A stretch of DNA of 64,000 nucleotides, from the NCBI RefSeq assembly GCF_002532535.1, contig NZ_NQWI01000016.1:1-64000 (forward strand). Reading direction: 5' to 3'. The translations under genes and the position numbers were made by a program. Under the pieces are notes generated by a model. The model had not been told where the DNA came from, did no database searches, and saw only the letters and a program-made list of their open reading frames with translations. Below are positions 44,534-52,290 of the stretch, piece by piece. The DNA is from Candidatus Viridilinea mediisalina (GTDB lineage Bacteria > Chloroflexota > Chloroflexia > Chloroflexales > Chloroflexaceae). Numbering within the stretch: the first letter of the stretch is position 1; the number at the start of each line of letters is the position of its first letter.

Positions 44534-46648
44534 ATGCTTGAGCATCCTGATCAACCTGCGCCAACTGACCAGATCGCTGACGACGCTGTGCTACGCCGGA
44601 TGCACTTCTTTTCGCTTGCCAACGAGTTGTTAGCAATTGCCGATGCGAGTGGGCGCTTGCGTGATGTCAACCATGCATGGGAACAATGCTTGGGCTGGCA
44701 GCGTAGTGTACTCGTCGGCTCTTTGCTCACCGATCTGCTCCATGTGGATGATCGTGCCCGTGTGGCCGATGCCTTTACACGGTTGCTGCAAGTGCCCGAA
44801 GTAGCGCATGTCGAAGCGCGTTGCCTGACTGCTACTGGCGAAGCACGCCTGATCGCCTGGAGCCTCTCTTGCGATCCCCAGGCTGCGGTCTGTTACCTCG
44901 TCGGGCGTGATCTGACCGCCCAGCGTCAGGTGGAGCGGGCCCTGCACGAAAGCGAACTGCGCTTCCACCAGCTTGTAGACGCCTCACTCGACGCGATCTG
45001 CGTGATTGATGTCCGCGAAGAGCGCATTGCCTTCTTCAATCGTGACGAGTTCTGCGGCTACCACCAAGCAGATTTGAGCCGTGAGGTGATCAACTATGTC
45101 CATAGTGATGATCGCATCCATGTTCGTGATCACTATCGCAAGCTGTTCAACAATGCCTCCGACCACCATAGCCTCCATGTGATTGAATACCGCCTCTGGC
45201 GGCGTGATGGCGGCCTTGAGTGGGTGCATAGCCGTTCGACCGTGCTGAGTTGCGAGCTTGATGGCAAACCGCGTCAAGTGGTTACCCTCTTACGCCTGAT
45301 CACCGAGCGCAAACATTCACAGCAACTGCTCGACTACCAAGCTCACTACGATCCGGTCACCGGCCTGCCCAATCGCTTTGCCTTTACCGACCGGCTGGAA
45401 CAGCAGGTGGTGGCGGCCCGCTCGGTTGCCAATAGCTTTGCGCTCTGCATGATCGATCTCGACCATTTTAGCCAGATCAACGATTCACTTGGCCACACCG
45501 CTGGCGATGAGGTTTTGGCCCAGGTAGCCGATCGCCTACGCCAGACCCTCGACCCTACTGATCTCTTGGCGCGCATGGGTGGCGATGAGTTTGCCGTGAT
45601 TCTCCAAGAGGCGCCGAGCGCCGCCCAGATCGCACAGACCGCCCTGCGCCTCTTGGCGGTGCTTGAAGAACCAATTATTATTGCTGGACACGAACTCTTC
45701 GTCAGTGCCAGTATGGGCATCAGTCTCTACCCCAGCGATGGGATGGATGCAACCACACTGCTGAAGCATGCCGATAACGCGCTCTACCGCGCCAAAGCCA
45801 CCGGGCGGAATGGTGTCAGTTGGTTTGTGCCTGAACTTGGCCGTGCCACCCTCGCCCGCCTTGAACTTGGCAACCAACTGCGGCGGGCGATCACCCAACG
45901 CCAATTTGAACTGCACTACCAGCCCCAGATCTGCCTGATGACTGGGTGCGTCACCGGCGTCGAATCGCTCATCCGCTGGCGCCACCCCGAACGCGGCTTG
46001 CTACCACCGGGCCAATTCATCCCCGTGGCCGAAGAGAGCTACCTGATGTCACGGATCAGCGCCTGGGTCTTGCAGGAGGCATGTCGCCAAGCTGCGGCAT
46101 GGCGGCTGGTTGGCCACCCGCCTCTGCGCCTGGCCGTCAATATTTCGGCACGCCAATTTGAACGCGACGACGTGATCCAACTCGTCTCAGCCGCCCTCTG
46201 GCAGAGCGGCTTTGACCCCAGTTGGCTCGATCTCGAGATCACCGAGAGCGTTCTGATGCACGATCCCGAAGGAAGCGCCCGCCGCATCATTCAGCTTCGC
46301 GCTATGGGCGTGCGCATCGCCATTGACGATTTTGGCACGGGCTACTCATCGCTTGCCTACCTGCAACGCTTCCCGGTTGACACCCTCAAGATTGATCGCT
46401 CCTTTGTTGCCGCCCTCGGCAACGGCCCAGAGGTAGACCCCGGGCCTTCTGCGTTGCTCCAAGCCATCGTTGCACTGGCCCATAGCCTGCACCTCACCGT
46501 CGTCGCCGAAGGGGTCGAAACCCCCGCCCAGCACGCACTCCTACGCGAACTCGGCTGCGACGAAGCCCAAGGCTACCTCTTTGCCTACCCGCTCACCGCC
46601 GAAGAACTCTGGCCGGTGATCCATGAGCTAGGCGTTTGTCCAGGCTAA
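44534..46648 (+). CDS. PAS-GGDEF-EAL bifunctional c-di-GMP enzyme
   Basis: 704 residues. Two PAS domains (about residues 20-140 and 145-260), then GGDEF (about 275-435) with an intact LARMGGDEFAVILQ site, then EAL (about 445-695). In the EAL domain the signature is GVESLIRW with the key Glu kept, and DFGTGYSSLAYLQRFPVDTLKIDRSF is complete apart from being split here. Both synthesis and breakdown of c-di-GMP are possible. No membrane segment is seen, so sensing is cytoplasmic through PAS. An AAGGAGGTG about 60 bases upstream is too far away to serve this start. Confidence 0.92.
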   Translation: MLEHPDQPAPTDQIADDAVLRRMHFFSLANELLAIADASGRLRDVNHAWEQCLGWQRSVLVGSLLTDLLHVDDRARVADAFTRLLQVPEVAHVEARCLTATGEARLIAWSLSCDPQAAVCYLVGRDLTAQRQVERALHESELRFHQLVDASLDAICVIDVREERIAFFNRDEFCGYHQADLSREVINYVHSDDRIHVRDHYRKLFNNASDHHSLHVIEYRLWRRDGGLEWVHSRSTVLSCELDGKPRQVVTLLRLITERKHSQQLLDYQAHYDPVTGLPNRFAFTDRLEQQVVAARSVANSFALCMIDLDHFSQINDSLGHTAGDEVLAQVADRLRQTLDPTDLLARMGGDEFAVILQEAPSAAQIAQTALRLLAVLEEPIIIAGHELFVSASMGISLYPSDGMDATTLLKHADNALYRAKATGRNGVSWFVPELGRATLARLELGNQLRRAITQRQFELHYQPQICLMTGCVTGVESLIRWRHPERGLLPPGQFIPVAEESYLMSRISAWVLQEACRQAAAWRLVGHPPLRLAVNISARQFERDDVIQLVSAALWQSGFDPSWLDLEITESVLMHDPEGSARRIIQLRAMGVRIAIDDFGTGYSSLAYLQRFPVDTLKIDRSFVAALGNGPEVDPGPSALLQAIVALAHSLHLTVVAEGVETPAQHALLRELGCDEAQGYLFAYPLTAEELWPVIHELGVCPG

Positions 46649-46653
46649 GAGGT

Positions 46654-47073
46654 ATAGCGAGATACAGAGAATTGAACCACAGAGGCACCGAGGGCACAGA
46701 GATGCTGTTGGAGCGAGCATCCTCATCCAAAATACCGCTATCCAAAAAACCTCCTACCTCTGTGTTCTCTGTGCCTCTGTGGTTCAACCCGAGGGATAGC
46801 GAGATACAGAGAATTGAACCACAGAGGCACCGAGGGCACAGAGATGCTGTTGGAGCGAGCACCCTCATCCAAAAAACCGCTATCCAAAAAACCTCCTACC
46901 TCTGTGTTCTCTGTGCCTCTGTGGTTCAACCCGAGGGATAGCGAGATACAGAGAATTGAACCACAGAGGCACCGAGGGCACAGAGATGCTGTTGGAGCGA
47001 GCATCTTCATCCAAAATACCGCTATCCAAAAAACCTCCTACCTCTGTGTTCTCTGTGCCTCTGTGGTTCAATC
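46654..47073. repeat. 142-bp unit in three tandem copies
   Basis: Units start at 46654, 46796 and 46938, with only a few differences. Each begins ATAGCGAGATACAGAG and contains TTGAACCACAGAGGCACCGA at the left and its near complement CTCTGTGCCTCTGTGGTTCAA at the right, so every unit is also an inverted repeat. This fills the 462-bp gap between the c-di-GMP enzyme and the polysaccharide deacetylase. Similar CCACAGAGGCACAGAG elements occur widely in environmental bacteria. A partial copy lies at about 19356. Confidence 0.95.
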
Positions 47074-47110
47074 CTCAGTGTCCTCTCCTCTCCGCTCTTC
47101 TCTCCCCTCT

Positions 47111-48175
47111 ATGAACTCTCTCTCTCTCTCCCGGCGGCAGTTCCTCAGCTTAACCTTTGCCACCAGCATCGCCCTCACGGGCTGTAGCGCTGAACCAACG
47201 CCCCCACCAACCTACACTGCACCGCGCTGGCCCGCAGGCAAACGGGCCGCCGTGGCCTTCACCTTCGACTGGGAGACCGCCATGGGCGGGTTGGTTCATT
47301 CCCGCTCGGTTGGCGATCCCAATGTGGACGAGGACTACCTCGTGCGTGCTCAACGCATGCGCGAGGGCGTCGCAACTACCCGTGCCATTTTTGCGCCTCA
47401 TGGCGTGCGTGCCACCTACTACGCTACTGGCTACAACTTCCTCATGGGCAACCGCGAACGCCGCCGCTTCATGGGTGATCCCACGTTTACCTGGGCAACC
47501 CCAGAGCATGGCTGGCTCTCTGAGCGTTGGGCCACCACCCCCTGGTTTGCCGATGATCCCTTTGGCACCGTCGAGAGCCACCCGGAGTGGTACTTTGGCG
47601 ACTTGGTGGCACCCCTGCTCGCCGACGGCCACGAGATTCAGAGCCACACCTTTAGCCATATGCACGGCGGCTTGGCCGACCTCACCACATGGCAGCAAGA
47701 CCTAGAGACATGGAACAGCGTCGCTGCCGAACGGGGCGTCGCCCCAGCCACCTCCATTGCCTTCCCTTGGAGCAGCAGTGCCGGCATGAGCGACAACACA
47801 TGGACACTGTTGGAACAGGCGGGGATTACCAGCGTAACACGCATGAGTAACCAGACCCAGTATAGTCTGTGGGAGCACGCTGCCAACGGCCTTGTGCTTG
47901 ACCCATGCTGTCGCTGGTTGCCCGGACGGGAAGGGCGCATCCTGGCCTACCCCGACTTCTACCTCATCCCCCGTCACGAGGAGTTGGCGCTTGAACAGTT
48001 GGAACAAATCATAGCAGTTGGTGGTATCATAGACCTTTGGGCCCACACCGAAGAGGTCGTTTCAGCCGAACAGATGGCCACATGGCAACGCATCGTCACT
48101 CACGTTGCCAACGACGAGCGCCTCTGGGTCGCCCCGCTAGGCGAAATCACAGCGTGGCTACAGAGTGTGGGGTGA
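47111..48175 (+). CDS. Polysaccharide deacetylase, lipoprotein
   Basis: 354 residues from ATG 47111. The N-terminus has a twin-Arg-like, lipoprotein-type signal (SRRQFLSLTFATSIALTGCS) with the lipobox Cys around residue 25. The NodB-type carbohydrate esterase domain follows: AFTFDWE with the catalytic Asp, and the zinc site HEIQSHTFSHMH. WAHTEE near the end is the last conserved region. It would deacetylate an N-acetylated surface polysaccharide outside the cell. Earlier in-frame starts lie in the repeat array and were rejected. Confidence 0.85.
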   Translation: MNSLSLSRRQFLSLTFATSIALTGCSAEPTPPPTYTAPRWPAGKRAAVAFTFDWETAMGGLVHSRSVGDPNVDEDYLVRAQRMREGVATTRAIFAPHGVRATYYATGYNFLMGNRERRRFMGDPTFTWATPEHGWLSERWATTPWFADDPFGTVESHPEWYFGDLVAPLLADGHEIQSHTFSHMHGGLADLTTWQQDLETWNSVAAERGVAPATSIAFPWSSSAGMSDNTWTLLEQAGITSVTRMSNQTQYSLWEHAANGLVLDPCCRWLPGREGRILAYPDFYLIPRHEELALEQLEQIIAVGGIIDLWAHTEEVVSAEQMATWQRIVTHVANDERLWVAPLGEITAWLQSVG

Positions 48176-48197
48176 GGTGCGCCTCTTCCGAAGAACG

Positions 48198-48236
48198 TTC
48201 TTTCGTGGTGGCGGCTTTGCCGCCACCACGAAAGAA
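48198..48236 (-). terminator. Perfect 18-bp hairpin with A-run on the right
   Basis: Stem TTCTTTCGTGGTGGCGGC and its complement enclose a 3-base loop and are followed by AAAA on the plus strand. As an intrinsic terminator it therefore works leftwards; for the rightward deacetylase transcript it lacks a T-run. It directly precedes the Wzz-Wzm promoter. Confidence 0.6.
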
Positions 48237-48242
48237 AAAAAG

Positions 48243-48271
48243 TTGACAGCTCACCCGAAGCCGTGTAAAAT
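48243..48271 (+). promoter_or_regulatory. Near-consensus sigma-70 promoter of the glycan-export locus
   Basis: TTGACA (48243-48248), exactly 17 bases, then TAAAAT (48266-48271). With normal spacing the transcript begins at about 48278, next to an ATG at 48279, implying a leaderless first codon. Confidence 0.8.
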
Positions 48272-48278
48272 AGAACAT

Positions 48279-48347
48279 ATGAGTACCTACGACACCCAAC
48301 ACAACCCTGTGGCGTTCGCGCAAAGTGTAAACACATCCCATGACTAG
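48279..48347 (+). CDS. Possible leaderless 22-residue leader ORF overlapping Wzz-Wzm start
   Basis: An ATG at the predicted transcription start opens a 22-codon frame (MSTYDTQHNPVAFAQSVNTS, then HD) ending TAG at 48345. The Wzz-Wzm ATG lies at 48340, so the two frames overlap by eight bases in a different phase. Neither start has a ribosome-binding site, which suits a leaderless first ORF with translational coupling to the second. Translation is not proven. Confidence 0.35.
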   Translation: MSTYDTQHNPVAFAQSVNTSHD

Positions 48348-50235
48348 CACTACCGAGCAGGGCTCCCCCCTCTTCCAACGCATCCTTGCTCAATTCAACA
48401 TTCATCTTTTCGGCCTACGGCTCTACCACTGGCTCTGGTTACTCTTCTGCATCAGCGGGGCGCTGCTCGTCGCGACGCCGCGCATTTTGGCGCAGCCGGT
48501 GATCTACTACGCCGCCGCCGAGACACGCTTTGAGCTAGAGCGTTATGGCGCGATCTATGAGCCGGTAGCCCCTAATCTGACGGCCCTCGCGATTGCGCTG
48601 CATGATGCTAATGAAGCGTTGCGTCAAGCGGCACTGGCACGCGGCGAGGTGCGTTTTGGTGGCCCCGATTACCGCGTGGATTTTCTTGTTGCCGAGACGC
48701 CCGGTAGCGTGGTGGTGCGTGGGGTTGGTGCTACGCCAACTGAAGCACAACAACTGGCCAATGCTGCCGCCGAAGAACTGGTGCGCCAGGTGCGTGCTGC
48801 GGGTGGGCGCGAGATTCTGCGTAACATGCTCGGTTGGGAACTATGGCAGGCGATGCAGGCCGAGGGCATGGCCGCCCCCGATCCATTTGCCGTTCTGTTG
48901 CGCGAGATCTTACGTACCCAAGCCTTCCCCATGTCGCGCCAGCCTGAACCCTTCGCCGAAGCACGCCGCCTTGCCGACCTGCCCGCCGAAGAGCTAAATG
49001 ACCTAGCACGGGCGCTTGAGGCGCGCTACGACCTGTGGCGCTTTGCGATCAATACGCGCAACGCGACCCTCGACGCCCTCTGCGGTACGGCGGCGCTCAG
49101 CACCACCGCGCCACGCGAAGAGGCGCTCGCCGGTTGTGCCGCCCAGCAACCCCAAGCCGCCGCCGAGCTCGCCGAGCGTGACCGCGAAATTGTGCGTTTG
49201 CGTACGCTCGAAAGCGCCCTGCGTTACCTGATCAGCAACTACAACGTCGCCTTCGCCCCCGATCAGCCCAGTGCGGCCCAACGACTCAGCGCCAGCCTGC
49301 CCAGCGCCCCCGAACCACGCTACGTGCCCCAACTGATCGCCCTCGCCACCGCCTTCGGACTTGCCTTTGGCATCGGTGGGATCGCCCTCGATCGCAGTGC
49401 GGGCATCACCGGCAAAATGGGTGAAATCTGGGCCTACCGCGAACTCATCCGCAACCTCATCCTGCGCGACCTCCGCACGCGCTACAAGGGCAGCGCCCTC
49501 GGCTACCTCTGGACCCAACTGGCACCGCTGGGCATGATGTTGGTCTATGTGACCGTTTTTAGCCTCTTGCTACCTAGCGGCTTAGCCATGTTCCCGGTCT
49601 TCATCATTGTGGCGCTGCTACCCTGGAACTTCACCGCCGAAGCGATCATAGGTGGCACCCGCAGCATCATTGACAACGCCGCACTAATCAAAAAGGTCTA
49701 CTTCCCACGCGAAGTGCTACCCTTAGTCACCGTGGGCTCAAGCCTCGTCAACTTTATCCTCTCGCTGCCCATGATGTTCCTCGTCATTGCCTTTGTGCAA
49801 CTCACAACCATTGGGCGGCTGAATCTAAGCTGGACAGTTGCCTACATCCCAGTGATCATGATCATCCAAATGGTCATGCTCAGCGGCTTCGCGCTGCTAT
49901 TAGGCGCGGGGGCCGTCTTCTTCCGCGACATGGTTCATCTCATTGGCATCATCATTAACATGTGGTTCTTCTTAACGCCAGTCATCTACCCATTAAGCGT
50001 GTTAGGTGATGGGATTATGCTGAGATTGATTCGCTGGCTCAACCCGATGGCCTCAATTATCGAATTCTACCGTGAAATCATCTACGGGAACCCCGTACCT
50101 GTCGGCATGATCCCCACACCGGCCCTCCCAGCACTTGGTAGCGTCTTGCGCGTAAGCGTCACTGCGGGTATCATCCTCGTAGTGGGCTACTGGGTCTTCC
50201 AGCGCGTCGCACGACGCTTTGGTGAGGAGATATGA
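48340..50235 (+). CDS. Chain-length regulator (Wzz/PCP-like)-ABC-2 permease (Wzm) fusion
   Basis: 631 residues. Residues 1-350 look like a polysaccharide co-polymerase: a membrane segment near 27-47, a long alpha-helical region of about 270 residues, and a second membrane segment near 326-350. Residues 365-631 are a polysaccharide-export permease (ABC-2) with NLILRDLRTRYKGSALGYLW, about six membrane segments and NPMASIIEFYREIIYGN. In known systems these are separate proteins. The fusion would place chain-length control on the exporter itself. Wzt follows after an interrupting segment. The permease call is strong, the PCP call moderate. Confidence 0.75.
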   Translation: MTSTTEQGSPLFQRILAQFNIHLFGLRLYHWLWLLFCISGALLVATPRILAQPVIYYAAAETRFELERYGAIYEPVAPNLTALAIALHDANEALRQAALARGEVRFGGPDYRVDFLVAETPGSVVVRGVGATPTEAQQLANAAAEELVRQVRAAGGREILRNMLGWELWQAMQAEGMAAPDPFAVLLREILRTQAFPMSRQPEPFAEARRLADLPAEELNDLARALEARYDLWRFAINTRNATLDALCGTAALSTTAPREEALAGCAAQQPQAAAELAERDREIVRLRTLESALRYLISNYNVAFAPDQPSAAQRLSASLPSAPEPRYVPQLIALATAFGLAFGIGGIALDRSAGITGKMGEIWAYRELIRNLILRDLRTRYKGSALGYLWTQLAPLGMMLVYVTVFSLLLPSGLAMFPVFIIVALLPWNFTAEAIIGGTRSIIDNAALIKKVYFPREVLPLVTVGSSLVNFILSLPMMFLVIAFVQLTTIGRLNLSWTVAYIPVIMIIQMVMLSGFALLLGAGAVFFRDMVHLIGIIINMWFFLTPVIYPLSVLGDGIMLRLIRWLNPMASIIEFYREIIYGNPVPVGMIPTPALPALGSVLRVSVTAGIILVVGYWVFQRVARRFGEEI

Positions 50236-50484
50236 GGAGACTGGAGACTGGAGACTGGAGATTGGAGATTGGAGATTGGAGATTGGAGACTGGAGATTGG
50301 AGATTGGAGATTGGAGACTGGAGATTGGAGACTGGAGATTGGAGACTGGAGACTGGAGACTGGAGACTGGAGATTGGAGATTGGAGATTGGAGACTGGAG
50401 ATTGGAGATTGGAGATTGGAGATTGGAGACCGGAGACTGGAGACTTTGTATATCCAGTCTCCAATCTCCAGTCTCCAGTCTCCT
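50236..50484. repeat. Heptanucleotide array (GGAGATT/GGAGACT) followed by inverted copies
   Basis: About 30 direct copies of a 7-bp unit run from 50236 to 50445. After a short gap there are four to five copies of the complement (CCAATCTCCAGTCTCC) at 50453-50484. A transcript crossing this region could fold the last part into a stem of about 30 bp. It starts directly at the Wzz-Wzm stop. Confidence 0.95.
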
Positions 50485-50848
50485 ATTTACTCAGAAGTTT
50501 ATTCCGCAATGATGTCAACATCTTACTCATATCAGTAATAATCTGAAAGATATGAGTTTCTTCTGCTTCTTTAATATAACCAAGTCTAACACTAATCATC
50601 AACAGAGTTTCTGTCTCCATTAGAGATCCTTTAGCAATGGAAAGAAAACGAGCATAGTCACCAGTCATTGAGCGACCATGGCCTTCGGCAATGTTTGCAG
50701 GTACTGAGATAGCTGCGCGCGTAATTTGTGAGGTCAGGCGGTACGCTTCTTTGGGCGGAAATTTATCAGTAATGCGGTATATTTGTTCTACTAAGTCTAT
50801 GCCCTTTTGCCAGACATGCAGGTCGCGATGTGAGGAAATTTTAGACAT
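50483..50848 (-). CDS. Four-helix bundle protein (S23/IVP family)
   Basis: 121 residues, with AAGGAG before ATG 50848. The family signature is complete: DLHVWQKGIDLVEQIYRITD, then RLTSQITRAAISVPANIAEGH and YARFLSIAKGSLMETETLL. Such proteins were first seen encoded in 23S rRNA intervening sequences and are now found as free genes of unknown function; the diversity-generating retroelement protein Avd has the same fold. It lies antisense between wzm and wzt and has lower GC, so it looks inserted into the operon. Confidence 0.85.
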   Translation of the reverse strand: MSKISSHRDLHVWQKGIDLVEQIYRITDKFPPKEAYRLTSQITRAAISVPANIAEGHGRSMTGDYARFLSIAKGSLMETETLLMISVRLGYIKEAEETHIFQIITDMSKMLTSLRNKLLSK

Positions 50849-50970
50849 GTGGTATGCTCCTTACTGGGTATTGGCAGGTACGCCAGAATGATCTGGATGC
50901 GTCCGATGTGTAGAGCGGAATGAAACCCACCCTACTATATATACCGCTCCAGACGCCCAAAAGATACGCT

Positions 50971-51014
50971 CAATATCCAATATCCAGTATCCAGTATCCA
51001 ATATCCAGTATCCA
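50971..51014. repeat. Heptanucleotide array (TATCCAG/TATCCAA) touching the wzt start
   Basis: Six copies of a 7-bp unit end four bases before the wzt ATG at 51019 and occupy the place of a ribosome-binding site. The frame of wzt stays open through the array to an ATG at 50920. Confidence 0.9.
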
Positions 51015-51018
51015 AACA

Positions 51019-52290
51019 ATGCCAGTCATCCAATTCAACAACGTCTCCAAACGCTTCATCCTGCACCAAGAGCAGCGCAAGACCATCCAAGAGCGCGTGA
51101 TTGGCCTGGTGCAGCGTCGCCCGCCCGGTGAGGAGTTCTGGGCGCTGCGTGACGTCAGTTTCAGCATCAAGCCCGGTCAGAGCCTAGGGCTCGTAGGGCA
51201 TAACGGGGCCGGGAAGAGTACCGCGCTCAAGCTGCTCACCCGTATCCTTGAGCCAACCAGCGGCACGGTCTCTACGAAAGGGCGCATCGCCGCGCTCTTG
51301 GAACTAGGTAGCGGCTTCCACCCCGAACTGAGCGGACGCGAAAACGTCTATCTCTACGGTTCGCTGATGGGCCTGGGCAAGCGCGACATGGATCGGCGCA
51401 TGGAGGGCATTGTAGACTTTGCCGACATCGGGGCCTTCATTGATACTGAGATCAAACACTACTCCTCAGGCATGTATACACGTCTGGCCTTCGCCGTGGC
51501 CACTGCGGTTGATCCCGACATCCTGATTACCGATGAGGTGCTGGCCGTCGGCGACGAAGCCTTCCAGCGCAAATGCATGGAGCGCATCTACAGCTTCCGC
51601 AGGGCGGGCAAGACGATCATCTTCGTCTCGCACGCGCTCGAAGTGGTGCGGGCGCTCTGCGACGTGGCGGTCTGGCTCGATCATGGTGAGCAACGGGCTG
51701 AGGGGCCATCGGGCCAGGTGATTGACGCCTACCTGGCTGAAGTGAATCGCAAGGAGCATGAGCGCTTAGAGGCGGAGCGGCGGAAAGCAGCAGAGCAAAC
51801 GCCAGAAGCGGAAGCAACCGAAGCACAGGAAGAGGAAGCGCAAAACCCCTTCCGGCGCGGCACACGCGAGGTCGAGATTGTGCGCGTGGAGTTGTTGGAT
51901 GGGGATGGGGCAGAGCAGGTGGTGTTTCAATCTGGTCAACCATTAACGATCCGCATGCACTACGTTGCCGCAAAACCTGTGGAAGAGCCGGTCTTTGGGA
52001 TTGGCATTTATCATGAGAGTAATGCATGGCTCACTGGGCCGAATAGCGGCTTTGATGGTTTTACGATTGACCGTGTAGAGACAGAGGGCTATGTGGATTA
52101 CCGGATTCCGTCGCTCACACTCAACACTGGCCGTTTTCTCGTTAGTGTCGCGGTGGTAGACACTAGTCAACTCCATACCTACGATATCCACGATCGGCTC
52201 TATCCGCTGGTAGTGCAGAATGCTGATAGCTCGTGTTACGGTATGGTTCTCATTGCGGGTACGTGGCATTGGCAACACAGATATGAGTGA
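51019..52290 (+). CDS. wzt: Polysaccharide ABC transporter ATP-binding protein with Wzt C-terminal domain
   Basis: 423 residues from ATG 51019. Nucleotide-binding domain: Walker A GHNGAGKST (60-68), an ELGSGFHPELSGREN loop typical of Wzt/TagH, signature YSSGM, Walker B DILITDEVLAVGD and the switch His in IFVSHALEVV. A charged Glu/Ala-rich linker (about 240-285) leads to a C-terminal beta-sandwich domain that in Wzt proteins recognises the glycan end. It energises export through the Wzz-Wzm fusion. An alternative start at 50920 would add 33 residues from repeat DNA. The stop overlaps the next gene. Confidence 0.92.
   Translation: MPVIQFNNVSKRFILHQEQRKTIQERVIGLVQRRPPGEEFWALRDVSFSIKPGQSLGLVGHNGAGKSTALKLLTRILEPTSGTVSTKGRIAALLELGSGFHPELSGRENVYLYGSLMGLGKRDMDRRMEGIVDFADIGAFIDTEIKHYSSGMYTRLAFAVATAVDPDILITDEVLAVGDEAFQRKCMERIYSFRRAGKTIIFVSHALEVVRALCDVAVWLDHGEQRAEGPSGQVIDAYLAEVNRKEHERLEAERRKAAEQTPEAEATEAQEEEAQNPFRRGTREVEIVRVELLDGDGAEQVVFQSGQPLTIRMHYVAAKPVEEPVFGIGIYHESNAWLTGPNSGFDGFTIDRVETEGYVDYRIPSLTLNTGRFLVSVAVVDTSQLHTYDIHDRLYPLVVQNADSSCYGMVLIAGTWHWQHRYE

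Noticed and set aside
46654-47073. CRISPR array.
   Set aside because: The units are 142 bp, contiguous and nearly identical, with no unique spacers and no cas genes nearby; it is a tandem duplication.
46814-47110. N-terminal extension of the polysaccharide deacetylase.
   Set aside because: The extension is encoded by repeat units; the real start at 47111 gives a proper lipoprotein signal peptide.
50219-50546. Long open frames of Gly-Asp-Trp-Arg-Leu-Glu type repeats.
   Set aside because: They are translations of the 7-bp array in all three frames, with no start signal and no homology.
50483-50848. Diversity-generating retroelement, because the four-helix bundle protein has the Avd fold.
   Set aside because: No reverse transcriptase gene and no template/variable repeat pair are visible in the window; the fold alone is not evidence.
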